NCBI RefSeq assembly: GCF_019923745.1
Contig: NZ_JAANOG010000002.1
Location: 327,933 to 391,932, forward strand
From: Aquirufa aurantiipilula
GTDB lineage: Bacteria > Bacteroidota > Bacteroidia > Cytophagales > Spirosomataceae
DNA length: 64,000 bases
Reading direction: 5' to 3'
Shown: one piece after another, positions 54,447-63,792 of the stretch
How the letters are laid out: each line of letters starts with the position of its first letter
How positions within the stretch are numbered: position 1 is the stretch's first letter
The notes under the pieces: generated by a model
Told to the model about the DNA's origin: nothing
The model's input: the letters and a program-made list of their open reading frames with translations, nothing else
Database searches by the model: none
Translations under genes and position numbers: made by a program

Positions 54447-54830
54447 TTAAAGTTTACGGGTCCAGTAATTATAGTTAAATATTAGTCTATCAATGACACA
54501 ATAGCCTGATTCTGTTTCATAATTTGATATTTTACATGTTGTAGGATAAGAATCTTTATATTCCCAAATACGGATAGCCTCTCTATTGGTATTCATTAAT
54601 GTAATCTTGAGCGTTTTAACGTGTATTTTTTTGTCTAAACCTCCACTGAAATTCGACAATATCAAGCTTTCAAATAAACTATTATTGGGGCAAAGGCCTT
54701 TACTTAGTTCAATTGTAGAACCTTTCTTGCCATTTGATGTAGCATCTAAACCATTAATCTCCAGAAAAGACATCTCAAGTTTTCCATACTCCACTTTAAA
54801 ATAATAGTCTGGATTGGGATATTCAGTCAT
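54447..54830 (-). CDS. Orphan phage tail-tube-like (T4 gp19/Hcp-type) protein
   Basis: 127 residues that I read as a divergent contractile-tail tube protein. The start EYPNPDYYFKVEYG...FLEINGLD matches the opening strand and the x-x-V-x-G-L-D block of gp19/Pvc1-type tube proteins, and the later TLKITLMNTNREAIRIWEYKDSYPT matches their conserved strand-turn (IxLxNExxExVxxWxxxNAWP). No sheath, baseplate or spike gene is nearby. It could be an eCIS/T6SS remnant or a repurposed tube protein. Upstream lies the ahcY terminator. Assignment rests on recalled family patterns, not a search. Confidence 0.55.
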   Translation of the reverse strand: MTEYPNPDYYFKVEYGKLEMSFLEINGLDATSNGKKGSTIELSKGLCPNNSLFESLILSNFSGGLDKKIHVKTLKITLMNTNREAIRIWEYKDSYPTTCKISNYETESGYCVIDRLIFNYNYWTRKL

Positions 54831-54882
54831 TGGTCATGGGAAGTTTAAAAGTAAAAGTAGCCCAAGAATCACTTGAAAGCAA

Positions 54883-54912
54883 AAAAGCCACCCTCTGGCG
54901 AAGGTGGCTTTT
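54883..54912 (-). terminator. Rho-independent terminator of ahcY
   Basis: Ten-base perfect arms (AAAAGCCACC with GGTGGCTTTT) and a 10-base loop; a T run follows on the minus strand. It lies 21 bases past the ahcY stop. Confidence 0.85.
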
Positions 54913-54933
54913 GAAATATAATCTCAAAAAAGA

Positions 54934-56250
54934 CTAGTAACGGTAATGCTCTGGCTTGAATGGACCATTTTGTGGTACACCAATGTATTCCGCTTGATCT
55001 TTCTCTAATTTCTCCAATTTAGCACCAATGTGTGCCAAGTGTAAGAAAGCTACTTTCTCATCCAAATGCTTAGGAAGGATGTATACTTTGTTCTCGTAAT
55101 TCGCTGAATTAGCCCATAGCTCTAATTGAGCTAAAGTTTGATTACAGAATGAGTTCGACATCACAAAAGATGGGTGACCCATAGCGCAACCTAAGTTTAC
55201 TAAACGTCCTTCTGCTAAAACGATGATGTTTTTGCCATCAATGGTATACATATCCACCTGTGGTTTGATTTGGTCTTTTGATGCACCGTAGTTATCATTT
55301 AACCAAGCCATGTCGATTTCATTGTCAAAGTGTCCGATGTTACAAACAATAGCCTTGTCTTTCATCGCTTTGAAGTGACGATCACGAATGATTTTCACGT
55401 TACCTGTTGCTGTTACAAAGATGTTAGCACGACTAGCTGCTTCATCCATAGTCACAACCTCAAAACCATCCATAGCAGCTTGTAATGCACAGATTGGGTC
55501 AATTTCAGTTACCAATACACGGCAACCAGCACCACGTAATGATTCAGCACTACCTTTTCCTACGTCACCATATCCTGCTACAACAGCCACTTTACCAGCT
55601 AACATTAAGTCAGTAGCACGACGAATCGCATCCACCAATGACTCTTTACAGCCGTATTTGTTATCAAATTTAGATTTTGTTACGGAGTCGTTTACGTTGA
55701 TCGCTGGTAAAAATAAAGTACCATTTTTCATACGCTCATACAAACGGTGAACTCCCGTTGTAGTTTCCTCAGATAGTCCTTTGATGTTAGGAATCAATTC
55801 TGGATACTCATCAAATACCATGTTGGTTAAATCACCACCATCATCCAAAATCATGTTCAAGGGTTGTTTTTCTTCTCCGAAAAACAAAGTTTGCTCAATA
55901 CACCAGTTGAACTCTTCCTCATTCATGCCTTTCCAAGCATAAACTGGAATTCCAGCTGCTGCAATAGCCGCTGCTGCGTGATCTTGTGTAGAGAAAATGT
56001 TACAAGAAGACCAAGTAACTTCTGCTCCTAAAGCAGTTAGTGTTTCAATCAAAACCGCTGTTTGGATAGTCATGTGCAAACATCCTGCGATGCGTGCTCC
56101 TTTTAAAGGTTGAGCTTTTCCAAATTCAGCACGTAAAGCCATTAATCCTGGCATTTCTGCTTCTGCTAATTGAATCTCTTTACGACCCCAGTCGGCCAAT
56201 GCAATGTCTTTAACTTTAAATGGTACGTAAGTACCGGATTGTGATGCCAT
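54934..56250 (-). CDS. ahcY: Adenosylhomocysteinase (S-adenosylhomocysteine hydrolase)
   Basis: Hydrolyses S-adenosylhomocysteine to adenosine and homocysteine in the methyl cycle. The 438 residues include [22 protein letters not shown], the [15 protein letters not shown] block, DDGGDLT, the NAD Rossmann motif [19 protein letters not shown] near residue 225 and the C-terminal KPEHYRY. Length and the substrate and cofactor residues are normal for the enzyme. Monocistronic with its own terminator. About 135 bases lie between it and murF; no riboswitch was recognised there. Confidence 0.97.
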   Translation of the reverse strand: MASQSGTYVPFKVKDIALADWGRKEIQLAEAEMPGLMALRAEFGKAQPLKGARIAGCLHMTIQTAVLIETLTALGAEVTWSSCNIFSTQDHAAAAIAAAGIPVYAWKGMNEEEFNWCIEQTLFFGEEKQPLNMILDDGGDLTNMVFDEYPELIPNIKGLSEETTTGVHRLYERMKNGTLFLPAINVNDSVTKSKFDNKYGCKESLVDAIRRATDLMLAGKVAVVAGYGDVGKGSAESLRGAGCRVLVTEIDPICALQAAMDGFEVVTMDEAASRANIFVTATGNVKIIRDRHFKAMKDKAIVCNIGHFDNEIDMAWLNDNYGASKDQIKPQVDMYTIDGKNIIVLAEGRLVNLGCAMGHPSFVMSNSFCNQTLAQLELWANSANYENKVYILPKHLDEKVAFLHLAHIGAKLEKLEKDQAEYIGVPQNGPFKPEHYRY

Positions 56251-56385
56251 TGTGTATGATGTTGAATTGAATTTTCTTAATAAAGTGCAAAATTAGTTCT
56301 TTTTTTGATAAAGAGGAAATCTTAATTATTTAATGGAAATAAGGTTTGAATCATCAGCATTTCTATGCAAATATTCAGCTGTCAA

Positions 56386-57678
56386 TTATTCCAAAAAAGG
56401 CAGCACACTTTCCAGTGAAATACCCCGCGAGCCTTTCACTAATAAATAACTGTTTTTGATAGGATGGTCCTGTAGCCAATTGTGTAAGCCAAATTTATCA
56501 GGAAAATAATAAGCCTTTGGTAAATGAACCAGAGCATGTTGCATGTGCTGACCTACCAATAAAACTTTATCAAATCCTTGATGGGCAATCAACGCACCTA
56601 ATGCTGCATGTTCTTCCGCAGAAGCATCTCCCAATTCGAACATATCACCCAAAATGACAATTTTTGGATTGATTTCTGTCTCGGCAAAATGTTGGATTGC
56701 GGCAGCCATCGACGATGGATTAGCATTGTATGCATCCATTAAAACTTGATTGCTACCAATATGAATATACTGAGAACGGTGATTGGTTGGGATATAAGTC
56801 CGAATACCCTCATGACATTGCTCATCTGTAAGGCCAAAATGTTTGCCCACGGCCAATGCCATTTGTATGTTTTCAAAATTATAAATACCAGGTAGATGAC
56901 TTCGAACTTGTAGGCCTTCCTTAGTCTGGTAAACCACAGTAGGTTTAGCCTCCACCAATTCAGTATACAAGGCTTCATTGGCAATGATGGTACTTTTAAA
57001 TAGTCGTTCGGCATGCATATCATGCACTACGTTTTTGTCATAAGGCAAAAACACCGTTCCTTCATGATGTGCTAAGAAATCAAACAATTCGCCTTTTCCC
57101 TTCTTGATTCCTTCTATTCCACCGAAACCCTCTAAATGTGCTTTCCCAATGTTGGTAATCAATCCATGGGTCGGCTGGGCTATGTTCACCAATTCCTGAA
57201 TATCCCCTTGCTTATTGGCTCCCATTTCAATCACCGCTATTTCGTGGCTGGCTTGAATGGCTAAAATGGAGAGCGGTACACCAATGTGATTATTTAAATT
57301 ACCACTGGTGGCAAAACAATGAAACTTCTGAGATAGAACTGAAAATAAAAGTTCTTTGGTTGTCGTTTTACCATTTGACCCCGTTAATCCGATGATTGGA
57401 ATGGCTAAGGTTTGTCGGTAAAGTCTAGCCAAATCTTGCAATGCTCGTAATCCATCATCCACTAAAAGTGTGTTTGGGATATGAGCATAAGCCTCATCAT
57501 CTATCACAGCATAAGCAGCACCTTTGGATAATGCTTCTTCTGCCAATTGGTTGGCATTAAAATTGGGACCTTTTAGAGCAAAGAATAGATTACCTGGAGC
57601 TATCTTGCGTGTGTCCGTAGATACACCGCTAGCTTGTAAAAATCTTTCTAAAAGTGTTACATTAGAGGTCTTCATCAT
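56386..57678 (-). CDS. murF: UDP-N-acetylmuramoyl-tripeptide--D-alanyl-D-alanine ligase
   Basis: Adds D-Ala-D-Ala to the UDP-MurNAc-tripeptide, the last cytosolic step of the peptidoglycan stem. The 430 residues hold a MurF-type N-terminal domain (SGVSTDTRKIAPGNLFFALKG), the ATP loop GLTGSNGKTTTKELL near residue 97, NLNNHIGVPLSIL with the family's conserved Asn/His, MGANKQGDIQELV and DAYNANPSSM. No other mur or division genes adjoin it, so it is outside the dcw cluster. Divergent from the T9SS VCBS-repeat gene. Confidence 0.96.
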   Translation of the reverse strand: MMKTSNVTLLERFLQASGVSTDTRKIAPGNLFFALKGPNFNANQLAEEALSKGAAYAVIDDEAYAHIPNTLLVDDGLRALQDLARLYRQTLAIPIIGLTGSNGKTTTKELLFSVLSQKFHCFATSGNLNNHIGVPLSILAIQASHEIAVIEMGANKQGDIQELVNIAQPTHGLITNIGKAHLEGFGGIEGIKKGKGELFDFLAHHEGTVFLPYDKNVVHDMHAERLFKSTIIANEALYTELVEAKPTVVYQTKEGLQVRSHLPGIYNFENIQMALAVGKHFGLTDEQCHEGIRTYIPTNHRSQYIHIGSNQVLMDAYNANPSSMAAAIQHFAETEINPKIVILGDMFELGDASAEEHAALGALIAHQGFDKVLLVGQHMQHALVHLPKAYYFPDKFGLHNWLQDHPIKNSYLLVKGSRGISLESVLPFLE

Positions 57679-57716
57679 AATTTAGATTACCAGAGCTTTT
57701 GGCTTACAAATATCGA

Positions 57717-59840
57717 ATGAAAATTTTAGTATTCTTATTTTTTGGATTTCTAAGCTCGGAAATTATTGCCCAAGCCCCATCTTGGAAGCAAAGTTCGCAA
57801 ATCCCCGTTAAAGTCAATCAATCGTTTTTAGCAAATCCATGGGCTGGAGGCTTTAATTCTGTCCAAGTGGAAAGCATGGATTTAAATGCTGACGGACTGG
57901 AAGATTGGGTGATTTTTGATCGTAGTACCCAAAAATTGAGTACATTTTTACGAGTAAAGAATGCTGCGGGACAAATCTCCCAGGTGTATAGCCCTCAGTT
58001 TGAAACCAATTTTCCCAAGATAGAAAACTGGTTTCATCTGGTGGATTATAACGGAGATGGAAGGAAAGATCTATTTTGTTCCGCTCCTGAAGGCATGAAA
58101 ATTTACCAGCAAATACCTGGGTCAAACATCTCTTTTCAAATCTTGGCTGATCCTGTTTACTCCGAAGGATTTTCTGGGAAAATCAATTTGTATGTAGCAG
58201 CTTCAGATATTCCTGCCATAGGTGATGTCGACGGCGATGGGGATATCGACGTATTGGCCTTTGAACCAGCAGGACATTATGTAGAATTTCATGAAAATGT
58301 AGCGGCCAAAGGTTCAGGTCTGATTCAATTCAAGAAAACTGTGGATTGTTGGGGCGACTTTATTCACAATGATTGTGATGATGTGGTTTTAGGCAAATCA
58401 TGCAGCACGACCTACATCCCTTTTCAAATAAAAGGCCCTAATCAAGTAATGCATTCCGGGAATAGTTTGGCATTATTACCCAACAAAAATGGCTTGCCTG
58501 ATCTCTTATTTGGTCATGTTTCTTGTCAAAATCTCATTCATTTAATCAATACGGGAAGTTTATCTAAACCTCAATTCAGCCAGTTGAATTACCATTTTCC
58601 AACAGGCAACCCCGTTCAAGTAGGTGCTTTTGCCTCTGCTTTTCCCCAAGATGTGAATGGCGACGGGAAATTGGACTTGTTGGTTTCTAGCAATACCTAT
58701 GATAATGCTTTGTTTAGCCAAAACTTCCAACAATCATTAGCTTATTATCAATTGGAAGGTTCTTCTTGGATAGAAAAGAATTCAACCTTTCTGCAAGATC
58801 AAATGATGGATGTTGGAGAAAATGCGGCACCTCTTTGGTGGGATGCCGATGGAGATGGAGATTTGGACTTGCTTGTCGGGAATAGCGGTATTCGAGGAGT
58901 AAGGGGTGTACGAGCTAGTTTGACATATTATGAAAATGTAGGTACAGCCCAACAAGCCTCTTTGCTCTTGAAGAGTTCGGATTTTGGAGCTTTTAGTCTA
59001 GGAATTCAAGCTACGGATATTATTCCCCAAGCAGTGGATTGGGATGGGAATGGGAAGAAAGAACTTTTGGTTTCCTATCAGACCTTTGTGGGAGCTAAAT
59101 TAGCTTTATTTACTTATGATAGTAAGTGGCAAGAAATACCCCTGTCCGTTCTTCAAGTAGGAGAGACACCCATGTTGGTGGATTGGAATCAGGATGGAAT
59201 GTTGGATTTATTGGTTTTGGAAAAGTCGGGGAGGATACGTTCTTATCAATTCCAAGCAGATAAATCTTTGATTTTGAATAATTCCAATTGGGCGAATTTG
59301 CTTCAAGATTTAAATTTCATTCCCAAAAGCCTCAGTCTATTGGATGTGGATGGGGATGGAAAAACGGAATGTATTGTATTTGATCGTGTAGGTAAAGCGC
59401 AAATAATCCAATATAGTTTGGATGGGAAAAGTGCTACCAGGTCGCAAGCATTTAAATGGACTGCTGATTTTGGAGAACGTGTTTGGCCCATGGCTGCTGA
59501 CTGGAATGGAGATGGGAAGATGGATCTTAGTATAGGTCTAGGGGCAGGTGGTGTCCAATTATTGGAAAATATAGGTACTAATGCTGTTACCGAACAACTA
59601 AATCAAGATGGTTTACAAGTTTGGCCTAATCCAGGCAAAGGCCCCATTTTTGTAATGAGTGCTGCTGCAGGAGAATTATCTTTCTTGGACATACATGGAA
59701 GAGTCATGTTAAATTCTTTGATTATTCAAGCCAAAGAAACCAAGACCATTCAATTACCCAAAGGATTGCAAGGGACATTATTTGTCCGCTGGCAAAATCA
59801 GGCAGGTCAAAGTATTGTTAAGCGTTTGTTAATCGACTAA
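57717..59840 (+). CDS. Secreted VCBS/FG-GAP-repeat protein with T9SS type A sorting domain
   Basis: About 707 residues from the ATG at 57717, which gives a signal peptide MKILVFLFFG...IIAQ; the TTG at 57699 only adds six residues before it. The body contains about nine Asp-rich calcium-binding repeats of the VCBS/FG-GAP type (DLNADGLEDW, DYNGDGRKDLF, DVDGDGDIDV, DVNGDGKLDLL, DADGDGDLDLL, DWDGNGKKEL, DWNQDGMLDLL, DVDGDGKTE, DWNGDGKMDL), predicting a beta-propeller. The C-terminus (LQVWPNPGKGPIFVM to the end) is a type A T9SS sorting domain. A surface or secreted binding protein; ligand unknown. Confidence 0.88.
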   Translation: MKILVFLFFGFLSSEIIAQAPSWKQSSQIPVKVNQSFLANPWAGGFNSVQVESMDLNADGLEDWVIFDRSTQKLSTFLRVKNAAGQISQVYSPQFETNFPKIENWFHLVDYNGDGRKDLFCSAPEGMKIYQQIPGSNISFQILADPVYSEGFSGKINLYVAASDIPAIGDVDGDGDIDVLAFEPAGHYVEFHENVAAKGSGLIQFKKTVDCWGDFIHNDCDDVVLGKSCSTTYIPFQIKGPNQVMHSGNSLALLPNKNGLPDLLFGHVSCQNLIHLINTGSLSKPQFSQLNYHFPTGNPVQVGAFASAFPQDVNGDGKLDLLVSSNTYDNALFSQNFQQSLAYYQLEGSSWIEKNSTFLQDQMMDVGENAAPLWWDADGDGDLDLLVGNSGIRGVRGVRASLTYYENVGTAQQASLLLKSSDFGAFSLGIQATDIIPQAVDWDGNGKKELLVSYQTFVGAKLALFTYDSKWQEIPLSVLQVGETPMLVDWNQDGMLDLLVLEKSGRIRSYQFQADKSLILNNSNWANLLQDLNFIPKSLSLLDVDGDGKTECIVFDRVGKAQIIQYSLDGKSATRSQAFKWTADFGERVWPMAADWNGDGKMDLSIGLGAGGVQLLENIGTNAVTEQLNQDGLQVWPNPGKGPIFVMSAAAGELSFLDIHGRVMLNSLIIQAKETKTIQLPKGLQGTLFVRWQNQAGQSIVKRLLID

Positions 59841-60793
59841 AAGAATTTATCGGCACCCAAGATAATTTGACGAAGGCTAACGATGATAATCACCAAACCT
59901 ACTAAAATCATCATGGATTTGATGGGAAGTTTATTGGCCAACCTCGCTGCGATAGGTGCAGCGACTACACCACCTAAGATAAGGCCAATGATAACCTGCC
60001 AATAACCTAAGCCAATGACCGTAAAGAAGGTCAACGAAGATGCTAAGGATACAAAAAACTCAGTTAGGTTCACACTACCAATGGTGTATTTGGGATGACG
60101 ACCTGAAGCAATCAAGGTAGAAGATACTATAGGCCCCCAGCCTCCACCACCAATGGAATCTAAGTAACCACCAAATAAAGCTAAAAGACCTACTTTTTTC
60201 AACTGACGTTTTTCTTGTCTTTTAATCAATGCCTTACGAATGATGATGGCGCCTAGAAATAAGGTATAAATAGATACAATAGGTTTAATAAAGCCCGCAT
60301 ATTCTTCTAAGCTAGAAATAACATAAGCACCCAAAATTGCTCCAATGATGCCTGGAATCACCAAGGTTTTAAAAAGTTTGGAATTGACATTGCCGAATTT
60401 CAAGTGCATATATCCTGAAACACCTGATGTGAATACTTCAGAAGCATGTACACTGGCAGAGGCCGCTGCAGGTGAAATACCCACAGATAACAAAAAGGTA
60501 GTAGCTGTTACTCCATAGGCCATACCTAAAGCTCCATCAATCATTTGAGCAATAAAGCCTCCTAAGATGTAATAAAGTATTTCCGAATTGACAGAAGAAA
60601 AAACCACTTCCATTTTTTCAAATGTCACATAGGTAAACAATAAATGACCCACAATCATCAATGCCAGGGCATTACTAATGTGTATAATGACTTCAGTAAT
60701 ACTTCTTTCACGCTTCCAAATGGTTTGCACCGCTTTGAAAATGCTTGGAAAATTTCTCTTTGTTTCTGGACTAGGAGGAGTATTTGGGGACAT
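59837..60793 (-). CDS. TauE/SafE-family membrane transporter
   Basis: 318 residues with about eight membrane helices and the duplicated TauE/SafE pattern: YYILGGFIAQMIDGALGMAYGVTATTFLLSVGI in the first half and LALFGGYLDSIGGGGWGPIVSSTLIASG in the second, each carrying the family G-x-x-D-x-x-x-G-G-G-like turn. Members export sulfite, taurine-derived or other organic anions; the substrate is not evident. About 60 N-terminal residues precede the first helix of the fold. Its stop interlocks with the convergent VCBS gene (CTAA). Confidence 0.9.
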   Translation of the reverse strand: MSPNTPPSPETKRNFPSIFKAVQTIWKRERSITEVIIHISNALALMIVGHLLFTYVTFEKMEVVFSSVNSEILYYILGGFIAQMIDGALGMAYGVTATTFLLSVGISPAAASASVHASEVFTSGVSGYMHLKFGNVNSKLFKTLVIPGIIGAILGAYVISSLEEYAGFIKPIVSIYTLFLGAIIIRKALIKRQEKRQLKKVGLLALFGGYLDSIGGGGWGPIVSSTLIASGRHPKYTIGSVNLTEFFVSLASSLTFFTVIGLGYWQVIIGLILGGVVAAPIAARLANKLPIKSMMILVGLVIIIVSLRQIILGADKFF

Positions 60794-60923
60794 ATTGTTT
60801 ACTCGTAAGGTAAAATCGCCTACAAAAATAGTAGACTTTATCTAATCTACCAATAAAGTAGAGTAAATATTTTTTCATAAAAAAGCCGTAATTTGCATTC
60901 CTTTTTTAAAATGATAAAAATTT

Positions 60924-63746
60924 ATGCGTACAGAGTATCAGTTTCGAGAAATCGAAAAGCAATGGCAGTCTTTTTGGGAGGCAAATAATACCTTTCAAGC
61001 AAATGTTAATCCAAACAAACCCAAATATTATGTGTTGGATATGTTTCCATACCCATCCGGGGCAGGATTACACGTCGGACATCCGCTAGGCTACATTGCA
61101 TCTGATATCATCTCGCGCTACAAGCGTTTGCAGGGATTTGAAGTATTACACCCGATGGGTTTTGATTCCTTTGGCCTTCCTGCTGAGCAATATGCTATTC
61201 AAACAGGTCAGCATCCTGCATTAACAACCGAGCAAAATATTGCTAGATACATTGAGCAATTGAAAAACATGGGTTTTTCTTTTGATTGGACTAGAGAGGT
61301 AAGAACTTCGGATCCATCATATTACAAATGGACCCAATGGATTTTCATGCAATTGTTCAATTCTTGGTACAACCATGCTTCGGATAAAGCGGAGTCAATC
61401 GATTCTTTGATTCAAATTTTTGAAAAATCAGGCTCTATCGGAGTACAAGCCGTTTGTGATGAAGAGGTAAAGCGAATTAGCGCAGAAGAGTGGAACGCCT
61501 ATTCTGAAGAAGAGAAATATGCCTATTTATTAGCTTTTCGTTTAGCTTTCTTGGATGATTCCGTTGTAAACTGGTGCCCTGCTTTAGGGACCGTTTTAGC
61601 GAATGATGAAGTCAAAGACGGTGTTTCTGAACGAGGAGGCCATCCGGTAGAACAAAAGAAAATGCGTCAGTGGTCGATGCGTATTACGGCTTATGCCGAC
61701 CGACTATTGCGTGGATTGGAAGAGGTAGATTGGTCAGATTCATTGAAAGAACAGCAGCGCAATTGGATTGGAAAATCCATCGGGGCTGAGGTTGATTTTG
61801 ATATTGATAATCCTGCTCTTTCTCATAAAAAAATCAAAGTGTTTACTACTCGGGTAGATACCATATATGGAGTTTCCTTCATGGTTTTGGCACCAGAGCA
61901 TGAGTGGGTAGAGGAATTGACTACCCCAGATCAAAAAGAAGCTGTAGAGGCTTATGTGACTTGGGCGAAATCTCGTTCTGAGTTAGACCGTGTCTCTGAA
62001 GTAAAGCAAGTGAGCGGAGTGTTTACGGGCTCATTTGTGATTAATCCCTTCAATGGTGAGCGTGTACCCATTTATTTGGCTGATTATGTATTAGCAGGAT
62101 ATGGAACTGGAGCCGTGATGGGTGTGCCTTCGGGTGATCAGCGCGACTGGAACTTTGCGACGCATTTTAACCTTCCTATCATTCCAATTTTGGATGCACA
62201 GAAGGATATAGAGAAACAAGCTGATGCGACTAAGGAAGGGAAATACATTAATTCTGAATTGATTAATGGTAAGACCTATCAAGAGGCTATTCCTATTTTA
62301 ACTGCATGGTTAGAGGAGAAAGGTATTGGTAAAGGAAAGATTCAGTACCGTATGCGTAATGCGGTATTTTCTCGTCAGCGTTATTGGGGAGAACCCGTTC
62401 CAGTATATTTCAAACCAAATTCTAAAGGAGATTTATTGCCTTATTTGATTCAGGAAAGTGAACTACCATTAGAGCTTCCTAAAATTGATAAATACCTACC
62501 CACAGAAACTGGTGAGCCGCCATTAGGTCGGGCAGCAGATGTTTGGAAATACCAAGGGCAGTACGATTATGAATGGTCTACTATGCCAGGTTGGGCAGGT
62601 TCTTCTTGGTACTGGTACCGTTACATGGATGCCAAAAATGACCAGGAATTTGCTTCTCAAGAGGCTGTGAATTATTGGAAAGCAGTGGATTTATACATTG
62701 GAGGTTCAGAGCATGCAACAGGACATTTATTGTATTCTCGCTTTTGGAATAAATTCTTGAAAGACTTGGGATATGTGAAGGAAGAAGAGTTTGCCAAGAA
62801 ATTGATCAACCAAGGAATGATTCAAGGTAGATCTAATTTCGTATATCGGGTGAAAAATGTGAGTCCAGCTACCTTTGTTTCTCATGGATTAAAAGATCAA
62901 TATGATGTAGCAGCTTTGCATGTGGATGTCAATATTGTGGAGAATGACATATTGAACGTAGAGGCTTTCAAATCTTCAAGAAACGATGTTCCTTCGGATG
63001 CTGTTTTTGTGTTAGAAGATGGTAAATATGTTTGTGGTTGGGAAGTGGAAAAAATGTCCAAATCCAAGTACAATGTGGTGAATCCAGATGATTTGATTGC
63101 TAAATATGGAGCTGATACCTTGCGTGTATATGAGATGTTTTTGGGACCCTTGGAGCAATTTAAACCTTGGAATACCAACAGCATTTCAGGTTCACACAAT
63201 TTCTTAAGAAAAGTGTGGCGTTTGTTTTTTGATGAAACAACTCAAAAAATTAAATTGGAAGATGCTCCAGTGAAGCCAGAGGAATTGAAGGTTTTACATA
63301 CGGCCATCCGAAAAGTTCATGAAGATTTAGAGCGTTATTCATTCAACACGGTAGTTTCTACCTTGATGATTTGTGTCAATGATTTGACTCAATTGAAATG
63401 TCATAAAAAGGCCATTTTAAAGGATTTAGTACTATTATTATCTCCTTATGCCCCTCACATGGCAGAAGAGTTATGGCTAGCCTTGGGTGAGGAGGCAGGA
63501 AGTATTTCCCAAGCTAAATTCCCAGAATTCAATGCAGCCTATTTGGTAGAAGATGAATTTAATTACCCAATCTCATTCAATGGAAAAGTGAAATTAACCT
63601 TGTCTTTCTCAGCAACTGCCAGTCCAGCTGAAGTAGAAGCGGGCGTTTTAGCTCATGCTCAAGTTCAAAAAGTATTGGATGGTCAAACACCAAGTAAGAT
63701 CATTGTGGTGCCAAAGCGGATTGTGAATATTGTGTTGGCAAAATAG
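60924..63746 (+). CDS. leuS: Leucyl-tRNA synthetase
   Basis: Class Ia synthetase charging tRNA-Leu. The 940-residue length fits bacterial LeuRS of Bacteroidota. The HIGH-type motif is in PSGAGLHVGHPLGY near residue 50, the CP1 editing domain runs from about 240-430 (with VFTTRVDTIYGVSF, GTGAVMGVPSGDQRDW), the family block RQRYWGEPVP follows, and KMSKSKYN is the KMSKS loop near residue 714. A segment of about 50 residues after residue 150 (KAESIDSLIQIFEKSG) is a Bacteroidota-type insertion. Its TAG stop opens a heptamer array that ends at an IS3 boundary. Confidence 0.97.
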   Translation: MRTEYQFREIEKQWQSFWEANNTFQANVNPNKPKYYVLDMFPYPSGAGLHVGHPLGYIASDIISRYKRLQGFEVLHPMGFDSFGLPAEQYAIQTGQHPALTTEQNIARYIEQLKNMGFSFDWTREVRTSDPSYYKWTQWIFMQLFNSWYNHASDKAESIDSLIQIFEKSGSIGVQAVCDEEVKRISAEEWNAYSEEEKYAYLLAFRLAFLDDSVVNWCPALGTVLANDEVKDGVSERGGHPVEQKKMRQWSMRITAYADRLLRGLEEVDWSDSLKEQQRNWIGKSIGAEVDFDIDNPALSHKKIKVFTTRVDTIYGVSFMVLAPEHEWVEELTTPDQKEAVEAYVTWAKSRSELDRVSEVKQVSGVFTGSFVINPFNGERVPIYLADYVLAGYGTGAVMGVPSGDQRDWNFATHFNLPIIPILDAQKDIEKQADATKEGKYINSELINGKTYQEAIPILTAWLEEKGIGKGKIQYRMRNAVFSRQRYWGEPVPVYFKPNSKGDLLPYLIQESELPLELPKIDKYLPTETGEPPLGRAADVWKYQGQYDYEWSTMPGWAGSSWYWYRYMDAKNDQEFASQEAVNYWKAVDLYIGGSEHATGHLLYSRFWNKFLKDLGYVKEEEFAKKLINQGMIQGRSNFVYRVKNVSPATFVSHGLKDQYDVAALHVDVNIVENDILNVEAFKSSRNDVPSDAVFVLEDGKYVCGWEVEKMSKSKYNVVNPDDLIAKYGADTLRVYEMFLGPLEQFKPWNTNSISGSHNFLRKVWRLFFDETTQKIKLEDAPVKPEELKVLHTAIRKVHEDLERYSFNTVVSTLMICVNDLTQLKCHKKAILKDLVLLLSPYAPHMAEELWLALGEEAGSISQAKFPEFNAAYLVEDEFNYPISFNGKVKLTLSFSATASPAEVEAGVLAHAQVQKVLDGQTPSKIIVVPKRIVNIVLAK

Positions 63747-63792
63747 AAGTTAGTTATTAGTGTTTAGTTATTAGGGATTAGGGATTAGTGTC
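63744..63792 (+). repeat. TAGNNNN heptamer array at the leuS stop codon
   Basis: Seven perfect-phase 7-base units beginning with the leuS TAG: TAGAAGT, TAGTTAT, TAGTGTT, TAGTTAT, TAGGGAT, TAGGGAT and TAGTGTC. Every unit begins with TAG. The last overlaps the apparent IS3 end. Confidence 0.9.

Noticed and set aside
56251..56385. SAH riboswitch or other regulatory RNA before ahcY
   Set aside because: No recognisable conserved structure; the gap is short and AT-rich.
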